Origin: Myxococcus xanthus
GTDB taxonomy: Bacteria; Myxococcota; Myxococcia; Myxococcales; Myxococcaceae
DNA length: 64,000 nt
Reading direction: 5' to 3'
Assembly (NCBI RefSeq): GCF_006402735.1
Contig: NZ_CP017174.1
Coordinates: 2,545,001 to 2,609,000, forward strand
The translations under genes were made by a program, and so were the position numbers. Below, piece after piece: positions 27,501-39,170 of the stretch (positions are counted from its first letter, which is position 1; every line of letters begins with the position of its first letter). A model generated the notes under the pieces. The model was not told the DNA's origin and did no database searches. It saw nothing but the letters and a program-made list of their open reading frames with translations.

Positions 27501-30500
27501 CTACATGTTGCGCCGGTACTGCCCGCCCACCTCGTACAGCGCGCGAGAGAGCTGGCCGAGCGTGCAGACCTTACAGGCGTCCATCAGCGCGGCGAAGATG
27601 TTGCCGTTGTCCAGCGCCGCGCGGCGCACGGCCTCCAGGGCCTTGGGCGCCGTCGCCTCGTTCCGCTTCCAGAAGGCATCGCGCGAGGTGATGGCGTAGT
27701 TCTTCTCCTCCGTCGTCGCGCGGATGACCTCGGGCGGCGTCACCGTCGGAGAGCCCTTGGGGTCCAGGAACGTATTCACCCCGATGATGGGCAGCGTCCC
27801 GTCGTGCTTCAGCGTCTCGTAGTAGAGGGACTCTTCCTGAATCTTGGAGCGCTGGTACATGCGCTCCATGGCGCCCAGCACGCCACCGCGCTCGGAGATG
27901 GCGCGGAACTCCGCCAGCACCGCCGCCTCCACCAGGTCGGTCAGCTCCTCGATGATGAACGCACCCTGGCTGGGGTTTTCGTTCTTGGAGAGGCCGAACT
28001 CCTTGTTGATGACCAGCTGGATGGCGAGCGCGCGGCGCACGCTCTCCTCGGTGGGCGTGGTGATGGCCTCGTCGTAGGCGTTGGTGTGCAACGAATTGCA
28101 GTTGTCGTTGAGCGCGAGCAACGCCTGCAGCGTGGTCCGGATGTCGTTGAAGGCAATCTCCTGCGCGTGCAGGCTCCGGCCAGACGTCTGGATGTGGTAC
28201 TTCAGCTTCTGCGAGCGGTCATTGCCGCCGTACTTGTCCCGGATGGCCTTGGCCCAGATGCGGCGCGCCACGCGGCCCAGCACGGCGTACTCCGGGTCCA
28301 TTCCGTTCGAGAAGAAGAACGAGAGGTTGGGCGCGAAGTCGTCGATGTCCATGCCCCGCGACAGGTAGTACTCGACGAAGGTGAAGCCGTTGGCCAGCGT
28401 GAAGGCCAGCTGGGAGATGGGGTTCGCCCCGGCTTCCGCGATGTGGTAGCCGGAAATCGACACCGAGTAGAAGTTCCGGACCTTCTGGTCGATGAAGTAC
28501 TGCTGGATGTCGCCCATCACCCGCAGGGCGAACTCGGTGGAGAAGATGCAGGTGTTCTGCGCCTGGTCCTCCTTCAGGATGTCCGCCTGCACGGTGCCGC
28601 GCACCGACTGGAGCGTCTTCGCGCGGATGCGCTCGTAGACGTCGCGCGGGAGCACCTCGTCGCCGGACACGCCGAGCAGCAGCAGGCCCAGCCCGTCGTT
28701 GCCCTGCGGCAAGTCACCCTGGTAGCGGGGCCGCGGCAGGCCGCGCTCGCGGTAGAGGGCATCAATCTTCTTCTCGACCTCGTCGACCTTGCCGTTCTCG
28801 CGAATCCACTTCTCGCACTGCTGGTCCACCGCGGCGTTGAGGAAGAACCCGAGCAGCATCGGCGCGGGGCCGTTGATGGTCATGGACACGGATGTGGACG
28901 GGTCCGCCAGGTCGAAGCCGGAGTAGAGCTTCTTCGCGTCGTCCACGTTGGCGATGGACACGCCCGAGTTGCCCACCTTGCCGTAGATGTCCGGCCGGTG
29001 GTCCGGGTCCTCGCCGTACAGCGTCACCGAGTCGAAGGCCGTGGACAGGCGCTTGGCGGGCAGGCCCCGCGACACGTAGTGGAAGCGCTTGTTGGTGCGC
29101 TCCGGGCCGCCCTCGCCGGCGAACATGCGCGCGGGGTCCTCGCCCTCGCGCTTGAGCGGGAAGACGCCCGCGGTGAAGGGGAACGCTCCCGGGGCGTTCT
29201 CCCGCAGGAGCCAGATGAGGATGTCACCCCAGTCTTCATAACGGGGGAGGGCAATCTTGGGGATGCGCAGGTGGGAGAGCGTCTCCGCGTACAGGTCCAG
29301 CTCGATGACCTTGTCGCGGACCTGGAACTGGTACTTGGACGCGGCGTACCGGCGCTTCGTCGCGGGCCACTCGGCCAGCAGCCGCCGGCAGTCGGCGTGG
29401 AGCCGCGACTCCAAATCCTTGTACAGTTCCACCAGCTCGCTCAGGTAGGCGGGCTCGCCCTCGACGCGCTCGGTGACCTGCACCGTGTCCGAGGGGTCCT
29501 TGGGCTCGACGATTTCCAGGCGCTTCCGGCCCACGTTGGTGCGCAGCGCCTCGATGGTGCCGTGGAGCTGGTACATGCGCCGGGCAATGGCGGCCTGGGC
29601 CTTCACGAAGCCGTCATAGGACTCACAGGCCTCGACGATTTCCGCCAGGTAGCGCGTGCGCTCGGGCGGGATGATCCACTTCTTCTCGCTCATCCCCGGC
29701 GTGAGCTCGAAGCCGGACTTGAGCGGCGCGCCCGTCTTCGCGGAGATGGTGTCCATGAGCGCCCGGTAGAGCTGGTTCATCCCCGGGTCGTTGAACTGCG
29801 AGGCGATGGTGCCGTACACGGGCACCGCGTCATCGGCGGTGGTGAAGGCGTTGTGGTTGCGCTTCCACTGCTTGCGCACGTCGCGCAGCGCGTCCAGCGA
29901 GCCGCGCTTGTCGAACTTGTTGATGGCGATGACGTCCGCGAAGTCGAGCATGTCGATCTTCTCGAGCTGCGTCGCCGCGCCGTACTCCGCCGTCATCACG
30001 TAGAGCGCCACGTCGGAGTGCTCGGTGATTTCGGTGTCGGACTGGCCGATGCCGGAGGTCTCCACCACGATGAGGTCGAAGCCGGCGGCCTTGCAGATTT
30101 CGATGGAGTCGCCCACGTGCTTGGACAGGGCGAGGTTGCTCTGGCGGGTGGCCATCGAGCGCATGTACACGCGCGGGTTGTCGATGGAGTTCATCCGGAT
30201 GCGGTCGCCCAGGAGCGCGCCGCCGGACTTGCGCTTGGACGGGTCCACGGAGAGCACGGCGAGCGTCTTGTCCGGGAAGTCCGCCAGGAAGCGGCGCACC
30301 AGCTCATCCACGAGGCTGGACTTGCCCGCGCCGCCGGTGCCGGTGATGCCCAGGATGGGCACGCGCGGCCCCTTGGCCTGGATATGCGACATGGCCTCGC
30401 GCAGGGGCTCTCCCTGGGACGCGAAGTTCTCCGCGATGGTGATGAGCGGGGCAATCCGGGACGGCTCACGCATCGAGGGCGCATCGAGCAGGGGCGCGAA

Positions 30501-30968
30501 GTCCGCCGGCCGCTTCTCGAAGTCACACTGGGAGATGAGGTCGTCAATCATCCCCTGCAGGCCCATGGCCCGGCCGTCGTCCGGCGAGTAGATGCGCGTG
30601 ACGCCGTAGCGGTGGAGCTCTTCAATCTCCGACGGGAGGATGGTGCCGCCGCCGCCGCCAAAGACCTTGATGTTGGCCTTCCGCTCGCGCAGCAGGTCAA
30701 TCATGTACTTGAAGAACTCGACGTGACCGCCCTGGTAGGAGGTGATTGCGATGCCCTGCACGTCCTCCTGGATGGCGCAGTCGACAATCTCAGCCACCGA
30801 GCGGTTGTGCCCCAGGTGGATGATTTCCGCGCCCGAGGCCTGCATGAGGCGGCGCATCACGTTGATGGCGGCGTCATGCCCGTCGAACAGGGAGGCGGCC
30901 GTCACGATGCGGACGTGGAAACGAGGCTTGTAGGGCTGGGGAACGGGTGTCTGCTGGACGTTTCGCAC
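27501..30968 (-). CDS. icmF: Fused isobutyryl-CoA mutase (IcmF)
   Basis: Interconverts isobutyryl-CoA and n-butyryl-CoA using adenosylcobalamin. The 1155-residue protein joins a B12-binding domain (FDGHDAAIN near residue 25), a MeaB-like G domain ([19 protein letters not shown]) that loads and protects the cofactor, and the mutase barrel. Where MutB in this window has [13 protein letters not shown], this protein has [13 protein letters not shown]. The arginine that grips the methylmalonyl carboxylate is replaced by glutamine, as expected for isobutyryl specificity. I take the GTG at 30968 because it gives the family N-terminus; the frame continues upstream into meaB without similarity. The gap to meaB is 76 bp. 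Confidence 0.93.
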   Translation of the reverse strand: MRNVQQTPVPQPYKPRFHVRIVTAASLFDGHDAAINVMRRLMQASGAEIIHLGHNRSVAEIVDCAIQEDVQGIAITSYQGGHVEFFKYMIDLLRERKANIKVFGGGGGTILPSEIEELHRYGVTRIYSPDDGRAMGLQGMIDDLISQCDFEKRPADFAPLLDAPSMREPSRIAPLITIAENFASQGEPLREAMSHIQAKGPRVPILGITGTGGAGKSSLVDELVRRFLADFPDKTLAVLSVDPSKRKSGGALLGDRIRMNSIDNPRVYMRSMATRQSNLALSKHVGDSIEICKAAGFDLIVVETSGIGQSDTEITEHSDVALYVMTAEYGAATQLEKIDMLDFADVIAINKFDKRGSLDALRDVRKQWKRNHNAFTTADDAVPVYGTIASQFNDPGMNQLYRALMDTISAKTGAPLKSGFELTPGMSEKKWIIPPERTRYLAEIVEACESYDGFVKAQAAIARRMYQLHGTIEALRTNVGRKRLEIVEPKDPSDTVQVTERVEGEPAYLSELVELYKDLESRLHADCRRLLAEWPATKRRYAASKYQFQVRDKVIELDLYAETLSHLRIPKIALPRYEDWGDILIWLLRENAPGAFPFTAGVFPLKREGEDPARMFAGEGGPERTNKRFHYVSRGLPAKRLSTAFDSVTLYGEDPDHRPDIYGKVGNSGVSIANVDDAKKLYSGFDLADPSTSVSMTINGPAPMLLGFFLNAAVDQQCEKWIRENGKVDEVEKKIDALYRERGLPRPRYQGDLPQGNDGLGLLLLGVSGDEVLPRDVYERIRAKTLQSVRGTVQADILKEDQAQNTCIFSTEFALRVMGDIQQYFIDQKVRNFYSVSISGYHIAEAGANPISQLAFTLANGFTFVEYYLSRGMDIDDFAPNLSFFFSNGMDPEYAVLGRVARRIWAKAIRDKYGGNDRSQKLKYHIQTSGRSLHAQEIAFNDIRTTLQALLALNDNCNSLHTNAYDEAITTPTEESVRRALAIQLVINKEFGLSKNENPSQGAFIIEELTDLVEAAVLAEFRAISERGGVLGAMERMYQRSKIQEESLYYETLKHDGTLPIIGVNTFLDPKGSPTVTPPEVIRATTEEKNYAITSRDAFWKRNEATAPKALEAVRRAALDNGNIFAALMDACKVCTLGQLSRALYEVGGQYRRNM

Positions 30969-31044
30969 GGCGCGTACAGTAAGAGCGCCGTTTGCGTCGA
31001 GGCAAGGGATTGGAGCGTGACTGACCGCTCCTCGACGCGGGCTG

Positions 31045-32028
31045 TCAGGCCCTCGTTTCAGGGAGGAACGCGCCCAGCACCCGCAGTGCGGCCGACGTCG
31101 GTGTCGTACGCCCTTCGCGCACGTCCGCCTCCAGCGTGGGCACCAGTGCGGACACCTCGGGGTGCGCACGCAGGGCCGCCCGGAGGCCGTCCTGCACCAT
31201 GGTCCACATCCACTGCACCTGCTGCGCCTTGCGGCGGCGCTCCATCGCGCCCGAGGCCGCGCTCTGCCCGAGCTGCGTGTCGACGGACGTCCACAGCTTC
31301 TCGATGCCGCTGCCCTCCAGGGCACTGCAGGTGGTGATTTCCGGCTCGGCGCCCGGCCGCATCAGGTGCAACGCGGCGCGTAGCTCGGAGCGGGCCCTTT
31401 CGGCGCGCGGCTTGTTGTCGCCGTCCGCCTTGTTGATGGCGAGCATGTCCGCCACCTCGAGGATGCCGCGCTTGATGCCCTGCAGTTCGTCCCCGGCGCC
31501 CGCCAGCATGAGCACCAGGTAGAAGTCCACCAGGTCGGCCACCACCGTCTCCGACTGGCCCACGCCCACCGTCTCCACCAGCACCACGTCGAAGCCCGCC
31601 GCTTCGCACAAGAGCAGCGTCTCGCGCGTCTTGCGCGCCACGCCGCCCAGGGTGCCGCTGGACGGGCTGGGGCGGATGTACGCGGCTTCCTCGCGCGACA
31701 GCCGCGCCATGCGCGTCTTGTCACCCAGGATGCTGCCGCCGGACACGGTGCTGGACGGGTCGATGGCCAGCACCGCCACGCGCTTGCCGGCGTTCACCAG
31801 GTGCATGCCCAGCGCGTCGATGAAGGTGCTCTTGCCCACGCCCGGCACGCCGCTGATGCCCACGCGCCGGCTGCCACCCGTGGCGGGGAGCAGCCGCGTG
31901 AGGACTTCCTGGGCGAGCACCGCGTGGCGCGGCAGCTCGCTCTCCACCAGGGTGATGGTGCGCGCGAGCATGGCGCGGTCGCCCGCGCGCACGCCGTCCA
32001 CATACGCGTCCGCGGACAGCAGCTTCAC
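31045..32028 (-). CDS. meaB: Methylmalonyl-CoA mutase-associated GTPase MeaB
   Basis: A 327-residue G3E-family GTPase (MeaB/ArgK) that gates cobalamin delivery to methylmalonyl-CoA mutase and ejects damaged cofactor. Motifs: P-loop [29 protein letters not shown] (switch region), ETVGVGQSE and NKADGDN. It starts with a GTG at 32028 that overlaps the mutB stop in a GTGA junction, so translation is coupled to the mutase it serves. Confidence 0.95.
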   Translation of the reverse strand: MKLLSADAYVDGVRAGDRAMLARTITLVESELPRHAVLAQEVLTRLLPATGGSRRVGISGVPGVGKSTFIDALGMHLVNAGKRVAVLAIDPSSTVSGGSILGDKTRMARLSREEAAYIRPSPSSGTLGGVARKTRETLLLCEAAGFDVVLVETVGVGQSETVVADLVDFYLVLMLAGAGDELQGIKRGILEVADMLAINKADGDNKPRAERARSELRAALHLMRPGAEPEITTCSALEGSGIEKLWTSVDTQLGQSAASGAMERRRKAQQVQWMWTMVQDGLRAALRAHPEVSALVPTLEADVREGRTTPTSAALRVLGAFLPETRA

Positions 32029-34217
32029 GCCTCTTCCTCCAATGAAGCAGCCAGCTTGTCGAGCAGCTCGATGGCCGCCTTGGAGATGACCGTGCCGGGG
32101 CCGAAGATGGCCGCGGCGCCCGCGGCGCGAAGCGCGTCGTAGTCCTGCGCGGGGATGACGCCGCCCACGACGACCATGATGTCCTCGCGGCCCAGCGCCT
32201 TGAGGGCCTGCTTGAGCTGCGGCACCAGCGTCAGGTGGCCGGCGGCGAGCGAGCTGGCACCCACGACGTGCACGTCGTTCTCCACGGCCTGCCGCGCGGA
32301 CTCCTCGGGCGTCTGGAACAGGGGGCCGATGTCCACGTCGAAGCCCAGGTCGGCGAACGCGGTGGCGATGACCTTCTGGCCGCGGTCATGCCCGTCCTGC
32401 CCCATCTTCGCGATGAGGATGCGCGGCCGGCGGCCGAAGCGCGCGAGGAACGCGTCCGCCTTCGCGCGCGCATCGATGATGCCCGTGGCGTCCTTGCCCG
32501 CTTCGCTGGAATACACACCCGTCACGCTGCGCACCGTGGCCTCGTAGCGCCCGAACACCTTCTCGAGCGCGTCGCTGATTTCGCCCACCGTCGCCTTGGC
32601 GCGTGCCGCGTCGATGGCCAGCGCCAGCAGGTTGCCCTCGCCGCGCCGGCCCGCCTCGGTGAGTGCGTCCAGCTTGCGGCGGACGTCCTCCGCGTTGCGC
32701 TCCGCGCGCAGCTCGCGCAGGCGTGCAATCTGCGCCTCGCGCACCGCCGAGTTGTCCACCTTGAGAATCTCGATGGAGTCCTCGCGCTCGGGCGGGTACT
32801 TGTTCACGCCGATGATGGCCTGGCGGCCGGAGTCGATGCGCGCCTGGGTGCGTGCCGCCGCCTCCTCGATGCGCAGCTTGGGCAGGCCGGCCTCGATGGC
32901 CTTCGTCATGCCGCCCAGCGCTTCGACCTCCTGGATGTGAGCCCACGCCTTGCGCGCCAGCTCGTGCGTGAGGCGCTCCACGTAGTAGCTGCCACCCCAC
33001 GGGTCGATGACGCGCGTGGTGCCGCTCTCCAACTGGAGGTAGAGCTGGGTGTTGCGGGCGATGCGCGCGCTGAAGTCCGTGGGCAGCGCGATGGCTTCGT
33101 CCAGCGAGTTGGTGTGCAGGCTCTGCGTGTGACCCTGGGTGGCGGCCATGGCCTCCACGCAGGTGCGCACGACGTTGTTGAAGACGTCCTGTGCGGTGAG
33201 GCTCCAGCCGGACGTCTGGCTGTGGGTGCGCAGCGCCAGGCTCTTGTCCGTCTTCGGGGAGAAGCCCTTGATGAGCTTCGCCCAGAGCAGGCGGGCGGCG
33301 CGCATCTTGGCCACTTCCATGAAGAAGTTCATGCCAATGGCCCAGAAGAAGGACAGGCGCGGCGCGAAGGCGTCCACACCCAGTCCCGCCGCGAGCCCGG
33401 CGCGCACGTACTCCACGCCATCCGCCAGCGTGTAGCCCAGCTCCAGGTCCTGCGTCGCCCCGGCTTCCTGCATGTGGTAGCCGCTGATGCTGATGCTGTT
33501 GAAGCGCGGCATCTTCTCCGCCGTGAAGCGGAAGATGTCGCCGATGATGCGCATCGACGGACCGGGCGGGTAGATGTACGTGTTGCGGACCATGAACTCC
33601 TTGAGGATGTCGTTCTGGATGGTCCCGCTGAGCTGCTCGGGGCGCACGCCCTGCTCCTCGGCGGCGACCACGTAGAGCGCCAGCACCGGGAGCACGGCCC
33701 CGTTCATCGTCATGGACACGCTCATCTGGTCGAGCGGAATCCGGTCGAACAGGATGCGCATGTCCTTGATGGAGTCGATGGCCACGCCCGCCATGCCAAC
33801 GTCACCCGCCACGCGGGGATGGTCGCTGTCGTAGCCCCGGTGCGTCGCGAGGTCGAAGGCGATGGACAGGCCCTTCTGCCCCGCCGCGAGGTTGCGGCGG
33901 TAGAAGGCGTTGGAGGCCTCGGCCGTGGAGAAGCCGGCGTACTGCCGCACCGTCCACGGCTGCTGCACGTACATGGTGGAGTAGGGGCCTCGCACGAAGG
34001 GCGGCAGGCCCGGCAGCGAGCCCAAATGCTCCACGCCCTCCATGTCCTCGCGCGTGTACACCGGCTTGACGGGGATGCCCTCGGGCGTGTCCCAGCGCTC
34101 GGCGTTGCGCGTGGCCTCGCCGGCCTGACGCAGTTGCTGGTCGCGCGCGGGCGCGGCGGAGTGCGTTTCGGGGGCGTCGAAGTCGATGCCCGAGAAGTCC
34201 GGTACGTGGGGGCGCAT
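32025..34217 (-). CDS. mutB: Methylmalonyl-CoA mutase large (catalytic) subunit
   Basis: Converts (R)-methylmalonyl-CoA to succinyl-CoA in propionate and odd-chain/branched-chain breakdown. The 730-residue protein has the barrel region [22 protein letters not shown] with the active-site tyrosine, [11 protein letters not shown] with the substrate arginine, and a C-terminal B12 domain with [13 protein letters not shown] (the DxHxxG cobalt-ligand motif). Its ATG shares one base with the mutA stop (TGATG). Length and motifs are normal. Confidence 0.97.
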   Translation of the reverse strand: MRPHVPDFSGIDFDAPETHSAAPARDQQLRQAGEATRNAERWDTPEGIPVKPVYTREDMEGVEHLGSLPGLPPFVRGPYSTMYVQQPWTVRQYAGFSTAEASNAFYRRNLAAGQKGLSIAFDLATHRGYDSDHPRVAGDVGMAGVAIDSIKDMRILFDRIPLDQMSVSMTMNGAVLPVLALYVVAAEEQGVRPEQLSGTIQNDILKEFMVRNTYIYPPGPSMRIIGDIFRFTAEKMPRFNSISISGYHMQEAGATQDLELGYTLADGVEYVRAGLAAGLGVDAFAPRLSFFWAIGMNFFMEVAKMRAARLLWAKLIKGFSPKTDKSLALRTHSQTSGWSLTAQDVFNNVVRTCVEAMAATQGHTQSLHTNSLDEAIALPTDFSARIARNTQLYLQLESGTTRVIDPWGGSYYVERLTHELARKAWAHIQEVEALGGMTKAIEAGLPKLRIEEAAARTQARIDSGRQAIIGVNKYPPEREDSIEILKVDNSAVREAQIARLRELRAERNAEDVRRKLDALTEAGRRGEGNLLALAIDAARAKATVGEISDALEKVFGRYEATVRSVTGVYSSEAGKDATGIIDARAKADAFLARFGRRPRILIAKMGQDGHDRGQKVIATAFADLGFDVDIGPLFQTPEESARQAVENDVHVVGASSLAAGHLTLVPQLKQALKALGREDIMVVVGGVIPAQDYDALRAAGAAAIFGPGTVISKAAIELLDKLAASLEEEA

Positions 34218-36106
34218 CAGGCCACTCCGAGCTGCTGGTGCAGTGAGGACAGGAGCGAGAACAAATCCGCTCCCGCGTAGAAGAAGACGTCCACGCCGGC
34301 CGCGCGGAAGGCGGCCTCGTGGTCACCGGGACGGCCCGCAACCGCCACCGCGCGCGCGCCCTTCGCCTTCAGCGCCGCCGTCAGCGCGGGCACCCATTCC
34401 GGATACAGCGCGTCCGGCCCGGAGATGACGGCCAGCGTCGCGCCCGACGCCGCGAAGCGGGCCGCCGCGTCGGCGACGTCCGCGAAGCCGTGCGCGTCCG
34501 CCGGCTCGAGACCGCCCGCGGCCAGGACGTTGGCCGTCCACGTGGAGCGGGTGGTGTGCTCGGCGACCGTGCCCAGGCTGGCCAGGAAGGCCTTCGGGCG
34601 CGCACCGTGCGCGGCGAGGTAGCGGTCGCTCGCGTCGCGCAGCGTCTCGAAGGACTCGGCCACGCGCACCGGGCGCAGGGGAAGGGGCCCCGACGTATCG
34701 GGCGCCGCGGACGCCGTGGCTCGGGACTGCCGCTGGACGGGCGTTTCACCCAGGTGGGGGAACTCACTCACGCCGACAATGGGCAGGCGGCGGGTGCGCA
34801 CGGCCTTGTCGCGCGCCGTGCGCGTCTCCGCGAGCACGCGGGCCACGTCGCCGCTCGTGAGCGCCTGCTCCATGCCGCCCAGCGCCTCGATGCGCCGCAG
34901 CTCGGTCCATGCCGCGCGAGCGATGTCCTGCGTGAGCTGCTCCAGGTAGTAGCTGCCGCCCGCGGGGTCGGCGACGCGGTTGAGGCTCGACTCGTCGCGC
35001 AGGATGAGCTGCGTGTTGCGCGCCAGCCGGCGAGCGGACGCGTCGGGCGTGCCCAGGGCTTCGTCGAAGGGCGAGGTGCTGACGCTGTCCGCGCCGCCGA
35101 CGACGGCCGCGAAGGACTCCGCGGTGGCGCGGAGGATGTTGACCCACGGGTCCCGCTGCGTCTTCGTGGTGCTCGCGGTGCGCGCGTGCAGCACCATGGC
35201 CTGGGCCTCCGGCGAGCCGCCACACGCCGCCACGGCCTTGGACCACAAGAGCCTCGCCGCGCGCAGCCGGGCAATCTCCGGGAAGAACTGTCCACCCACG
35301 GACACCGCGAACTGGATGGAGCGCGCCGCGACGTCGGGGGAGACGCCCGCGCGCTCCAAGCCGCGCAGGTACGCCACGCCCGTGGCGATGGCCCAGGCCA
35401 GCTCGTGCGCCGACGTGGCGCCCGCGTCCGCGTAGGCGCGCGTGGACACGAGCAACACCCGGAGGCCGGGCGCGGCTTCACGCAGCGAGGTGACCAGGGG
35501 CGCGGCCTGGGCCAGCGTCGCGTCCAGTCCCGCGGGCAGCGAGCCGGTGCGAGCCAGGATGCCGAGCGGATCCACGCCGAGGCTGCCCTTCAGCGCGGCG
35601 CGGGACACCCCCGTCTGCTCCGCGACGTGGAGCAGGTGGTGGGCGGAGGCGAGCGGGTCGGACTCGGGCTCCAGGTGGACGGGCGTCGTGTCCAGCGGCG
35701 CATGGGCGAGCAGCCGCCGCAGCGCCTCGGCATCCGGTACGCGAACGCCGTGCGTGTCGCCCAGGTGGAGCCACACACCCCAGCCGCCCCGGTCCAGGTC
35801 CGTGCGGATGGCCTCGGCGGCCTGCGTCACGTCCGGCTCGCTGTACTCCTGGCACACCACCCATCCACCCTCGGTGAGGCCCAGGGCCTGGGTGCCGCGC
35901 ACGTAGGGGGCCACGCCGGGCGGCTCGGGCGGCGCGACGGCGGCGTCCTGCTGCGTGTACAGCGGCTGGAGCGACAGGCCGCCTTCCAGCTGCGATTGGA
36001 GCGCGGTGAAGGGCTTGCCCTTCAAATCTTTGTCCACGAGCCGGCGCCAGTCTTCCACCGACGGGGCCGGGAACTCCGAGGCGATATGGAGAGGCTCTTG
36101 AGCCAT
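34217..36106 (-). CDS. mutA: Methylmalonyl-CoA mutase small subunit
   Basis: A 629-residue partner of MutB. It keeps the barrel fold ([62 protein letters not shown]), but its C-terminal domain lacks DxHxxG. It therefore cannot coordinate cobalamin and is structural, as in heterodimeric mutases. I chose the ATG at 36106 with GAGGAC a few bases upstream; the 15 extra residues of the longer frame are not family-like. It is first in the mutA-mutB-meaB-icmF cluster; the 80 bp to rnhA probably hold the promoter. Confidence 0.95.
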   Translation of the reverse strand: MAQEPLHIASEFPAPSVEDWRRLVDKDLKGKPFTALQSQLEGGLSLQPLYTQQDAAVAPPEPPGVAPYVRGTQALGLTEGGWVVCQEYSEPDVTQAAEAIRTDLDRGGWGVWLHLGDTHGVRVPDAEALRRLLAHAPLDTTPVHLEPESDPLASAHHLLHVAEQTGVSRAALKGSLGVDPLGILARTGSLPAGLDATLAQAAPLVTSLREAAPGLRVLLVSTRAYADAGATSAHELAWAIATGVAYLRGLERAGVSPDVAARSIQFAVSVGGQFFPEIARLRAARLLWSKAVAACGGSPEAQAMVLHARTASTTKTQRDPWVNILRATAESFAAVVGGADSVSTSPFDEALGTPDASARRLARNTQLILRDESSLNRVADPAGGSYYLEQLTQDIARAAWTELRRIEALGGMEQALTSGDVARVLAETRTARDKAVRTRRLPIVGVSEFPHLGETPVQRQSRATASAAPDTSGPLPLRPVRVAESFETLRDASDRYLAAHGARPKAFLASLGTVAEHTTRSTWTANVLAAGGLEPADAHGFADVADAAARFAASGATLAVISGPDALYPEWVPALTAALKAKGARAVAVAGRPGDHEAAFRAAGVDVFFYAGADLFSLLSSLHQQLGVA

Positions 36107-36186
36107 GCTGCGTCCTCGCGGGATGGGAGTGGCACCGACCCATAGGCGCAATGGACCGGCGGGGCAATGGGCTTGGAGGGGCTGCC

Positions 36187-36954
36187 TCAGTCTTCCGACG
36201 GGACGTCCTGCCCCTTGAAGCCCCAGTCCTCCAGCACTTGGGCTTCATCCACTGCGTTCTTTGTCTTCTTGAAGCGGGCGCCGGACACTCCTTTCACCCG
36301 GCGCTCGCACGCGGCCCAGGTGGCGTGGCGCTTCACGGAGCCGCCCACCTGGCTCAGGTAGGAGTACGCCTTGGCGGAGGCCTCGCGCTGCTCCTTGGGC
36401 TTCTCTGGTGGCAGGGACATGTCCTCCGGCAGGTCATGCACCGCCACGCCGTAGTCCTGGAGCGGGCCGGTGTAGAGCCGCGCGTCGCGCCCCTTCGAAT
36501 AGGCGACGGCGATGGCGTCCACGCGCTCGTTGCCGGGAACGCCCACGTGGCCTCGGATGTAGAACCACGCCACGGCGGCGGCCTCGGCGGCGTGGTTCTC
36601 CTTGCGCTGCGCCAGCAACGCCATCAGCCGCTTCCAATAGAGGGTGTTGGCGACCTCGCCGCCCTCGGCCGTCTTCCACCCGCGCCGGCTCCAGCCGAAC
36701 GCCCACTTGGTGGCGCCCTGAATCACATACGTGGAGTCCGTGTGGATGTGGATGGGGCCCGGCGCGCGCTCCAGGTGGCGCAGGGCCTTGCCCACGGCCG
36801 TCAGCTCCATCCGGTTGTTGGTGGTCTCCGGCTCATGGCCGCCCAACTCCGTCACCAGCCCGTCGGGCGTGACGATGATGCTCCCCCAGCCACCCGGGCC
36901 AGGGTTTCCTGAACAGGCGCCATCAGCGAAGACAAGGGTCGGGCGGTGCTCCAT
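36187..36954 (-). CDS. rnhA: Ribonuclease HI with C-terminal viroplasmin-like domain
   Basis: Cleaves RNA in RNA:DNA hybrids. The 255-residue protein has the catalytic acids in FADGACSGNPG, NNRMELTAV and HTDSTYVIQG, plus RGHVGVPGNERVDAIA with the flexible-loop histidine and last Asp. After about residue 185 comes a linker and a segment VKRHATWAACERRVKGVSGARFKKT that resembles the viroplasmin/hybrid-binding domain, which in eukaryotic RNase H1 sits at the N-terminus. The order is therefore reversed. This domain would increase affinity for hybrids (inference). Confidence 0.92.
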   Translation of the reverse strand: MEHRPTLVFADGACSGNPGPGGWGSIIVTPDGLVTELGGHEPETTNNRMELTAVGKALRHLERAPGPIHIHTDSTYVIQGATKWAFGWSRRGWKTAEGGEVANTLYWKRLMALLAQRKENHAAEAAAVAWFYIRGHVGVPGNERVDAIAVAYSKGRDARLYTGPLQDYGVAVHDLPEDMSLPPEKPKEQREASAKAYSYLSQVGGSVKRHATWAACERRVKGVSGARFKKTKNAVDEAQVLEDWGFKGQDVPSED

Positions 36955-37009
36955 GCCGGCACCCTATTCGGCGCGAAGTGCTCCCGCCAGGACGGCGGTG
37001 GCCGCGCGC

Positions 37010-37651
37010 TCAATGCACGGCACTCAGGGAGGGGCCCGGCCGGACGCGCGCGAAGGCGGCGCGAACGGCTTCTTCTGGCTGGGCGCCGTTCAGCAGCAGC
37101 ACGGGCCCCTTGCCCGCGAGCCGCATGGCCGGGACGCCGCGGATGCCCAGGCGTTGGGCCTCTTCCTCGTCGGCGAGCACGCGCGCGGTGTACCGGCTCG
37201 CCTCCAGCGCGCGTGTCATGGACTCGCGATCCAGGCCCACGTCCTCCGCCAGGTCCGCCAGCACGCGCAGGTCTCCAATGTCCCGGCCGTCCTCGAAGAA
37301 GGCGCGGAAGAGGGCCTCATGGAACGGAGAGAAAGCCCCGGCGTCCTTCGCGAACTCGGCGGCTTCGAGCGCCAGCCGGCTCCTCGGTTGCACCGGCGGG
37401 GGCTTCATCGTCAAGCCCCGCTGCTCGGCCATCGGGTAGACGGCGCGGGCCCAGGCCGACCGCGGTAGCTCGCTCACCGGGGCAAGCGGCCGCGCGGGCG
37501 TCGGACGCAGCTCGAACGCGCGCCAGTGGATGTCGAGCTCCGCGCCCAGCCTGGCATGCAACTGCTTGAGGATGGGGAGCTCGAGGTAGCAGAAGGGGCA
37601 GACGTAATCGCTCCAGACGTCGAGGCGGACCGGCATGTCCGTTTGGGCCAT
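37010..37651 (-). CDS. DsbA-family oxidoreductase (FrnE-like)
   Basis: A 213-residue thioredoxin-fold protein with the active-site motif CPFC near residues 18-21 (DVWSDYVCPFCYLELP) and cis-Pro GIRGVPAMRL. It has no signal peptide, so it acts in the cytoplasm, as do FrnE and related DSBA-like oxidoreductases/isomerases linked to oxidative stress (family knowledge). AAGGAG lies 8 nt before the ATG. It is on the same strand as rnhA, 55 bp upstream, but no functional link is evident. Confidence 0.88.
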   Translation of the reverse strand: MAQTDMPVRLDVWSDYVCPFCYLELPILKQLHARLGAELDIHWRAFELRPTPARPLAPVSELPRSAWARAVYPMAEQRGLTMKPPPVQPRSRLALEAAEFAKDAGAFSPFHEALFRAFFEDGRDIGDLRVLADLAEDVGLDRESMTRALEASRYTARVLADEEEAQRLGIRGVPAMRLAGKGPVLLLNGAQPEEAVRAAFARVRPGPSLSAVH

Positions 37652-37902
37652 GGGCGAGGCTCCTTGAAGTCCCCGGCAAGGGACATCCCCTCACGTTGGC
37701 CATCCCCGTGCGGGCATGGGCCGCGGTGGCGCCGGTCAACCTGGGGGCCGGCCGGCCGGGCGTGCCCGCCGTGCGGGGCCCTCGACGCGATGCGGCAGGG
37801 CCGGCCCTTGAGGCTCACGAAGCGACGGGGGCTCAGGGTGTGACGGAGATGGGCGCGCTTATGCAACTGGATGGTCTCTGTCCGGCTGGCGGGCACTCCG
37901 CT

Positions 37903-38976
37903 TCACGAGGCCACCAGTTCCTTGACAAGGGATTCCATCAGCGTCGGCACGGTCCGGTGCCGCAGGTTGGGCGTGGCCTGGCCTGCCCACAGCGACACGA
38001 GGTCCGTGCGGCCCGCCTTGACCGCCGCGGGCTTGAGCTTCGACAGAAACCAGCTCTGGATAGGAAAGGGCGCAATCGCTGCCTGCTGAGAGGTCATCTC
38101 CTCTGTCCACCGATTGCGCATGCCTCGCGCCAGCCGGCCCGTGAAGGCCCGCGTCAAGGTGGTGTGCTTCGCGCGGTCGCTGAAGAGCAGCTCGCGGTGG
38201 GCATCCGTCGCCCCTGATTCCTCGCAGGCGAGGAACGCCGTTCCCAGTTGCGCGGCCTGGGCCCCCAGGGTGAGCGCGGCGCGGATGCCCCGGCCATCCG
38301 CGATGCCACCTGCCGCGATGACGGGCACCTTCACCCGGTCGGCGACGAGCGGCGTGAGGGCCAGCGTTCCCATCAGCGAGTCCTCGGCGCGCGCGAGGAA
38401 GGAAGGACGGTGTCCGCCCGCCTCGAAGCCCGCGGCCACGATGAGGTCGACACCGGCCGCGTCCAGGGCCTCGGCTTCGGCCAGCGTGGTGGCCGCGCCG
38501 GAGGTGAGGATGCCCCTGCGCCGGCACTCCGCCAGGATTGAAGCGGAGGGTACGCCGAACACGAAGCTGAAGACCGGCGGCCGAGCTTCGAGCAGCGCCT
38601 CCACCTGGTCCTCGAAGCGATAGTGGAAGCGCTCGGGCATGGCCGGCTTCTCCACGCCGAGTTCGCGGTAGTACGGCTCGAAGAGGCGGTACACGCGGTC
38701 GAACGCCTCCGGGCTGAGCGCATCCCCGCCCGCGTCATGGTCGGAGACCCAGAGGTTGAGCGCGAAGGGCTTGTCCGTCAGCGCCCGAATCCGGTCCGCC
38801 ACGCGGCCAAGCTCCTCCGGGGGAAGCTGATAGGCCCCATAGGAGCCCAGTCCTCCCAGGTTGGACACCGCCGCGGCGAGGCGTTCGGTGGAGAGCCCGC
38901 CTCCGAAGGGGCCCTGGATGATGGGGTGGTGGATGCCCAGCTTCTGGAGGGCTTCGTTCGGTCGCTGCGGGCTCAT
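37903..38976 (-). CDS. NAD(P)H-dependent flavin oxidoreductase / nitronate monooxygenase-like
   Basis: A 357-residue FMN-binding TIM barrel. Family marks: HHPIIQGPFGGGLSTERLAAAVSNLGGLGSYG at the start, the substrate/FMN segment VAAGFEAGGHRPSFL, and IAAGGIADGRGIRAALTLGAQAAQLGTAFLACEES. These fit 2-nitropropane dioxygenase (NMO), whose members oxidise alkyl nitronates or act as enoyl reductases, so the substrate is open. The start is the ATG at 38976 with AAGGAG 6 nt upstream; a longer frame exists but lacks similarity. It is divergent from the ADOP permease gene. Confidence 0.88.
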   Translation of the reverse strand: MSPQRPNEALQKLGIHHPIIQGPFGGGLSTERLAAAVSNLGGLGSYGAYQLPPEELGRVADRIRALTDKPFALNLWVSDHDAGGDALSPEAFDRVYRLFEPYYRELGVEKPAMPERFHYRFEDQVEALLEARPPVFSFVFGVPSASILAECRRRGILTSGAATTLAEAEALDAAGVDLIVAAGFEAGGHRPSFLARAEDSLMGTLALTPLVADRVKVPVIAAGGIADGRGIRAALTLGAQAAQLGTAFLACEESGATDAHRELLFSDRAKHTTLTRAFTGRLARGMRNRWTEEMTSQQAAIAPFPIQSWFLSKLKPAAVKAGRTDLVSLWAGQATPNLRHRTVPTLMESLVKELVAS

Positions 38977-39170
38977 CGCGGCTCCTTCGGTCGGGAATGG
39001 CGGAGGGATAACCGCAGGCGCTGGACGAGGTGGGAGAAATGACACGCGGAAGCGGCCAGGATGTCCGGATGCGGGACTCCGATTCCCACTCCCGCGCAAC
39101 CGGGCTTCTCGCTTCGTCCAGATGGCCTGTACGCCGGGGATGGCACGCGGCATGCTCGGGCGTCCTGGAC

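Noticed and set aside
27804-31337. A plus-strand open frame of over 1100 codons antisense to icmF
   Set aside because: Composition is extreme (Val, His, Arg, Leu, Gly) with no domain, and the minus strand has an undoubted IcmF/MeaB. Long antisense frames are expected at this GC content.
36107-36186. Cobalamin riboswitch before the mutA cluster
   Set aside because: The 80-bp gap is too short and has no B12-box-like sequence or extended structure.
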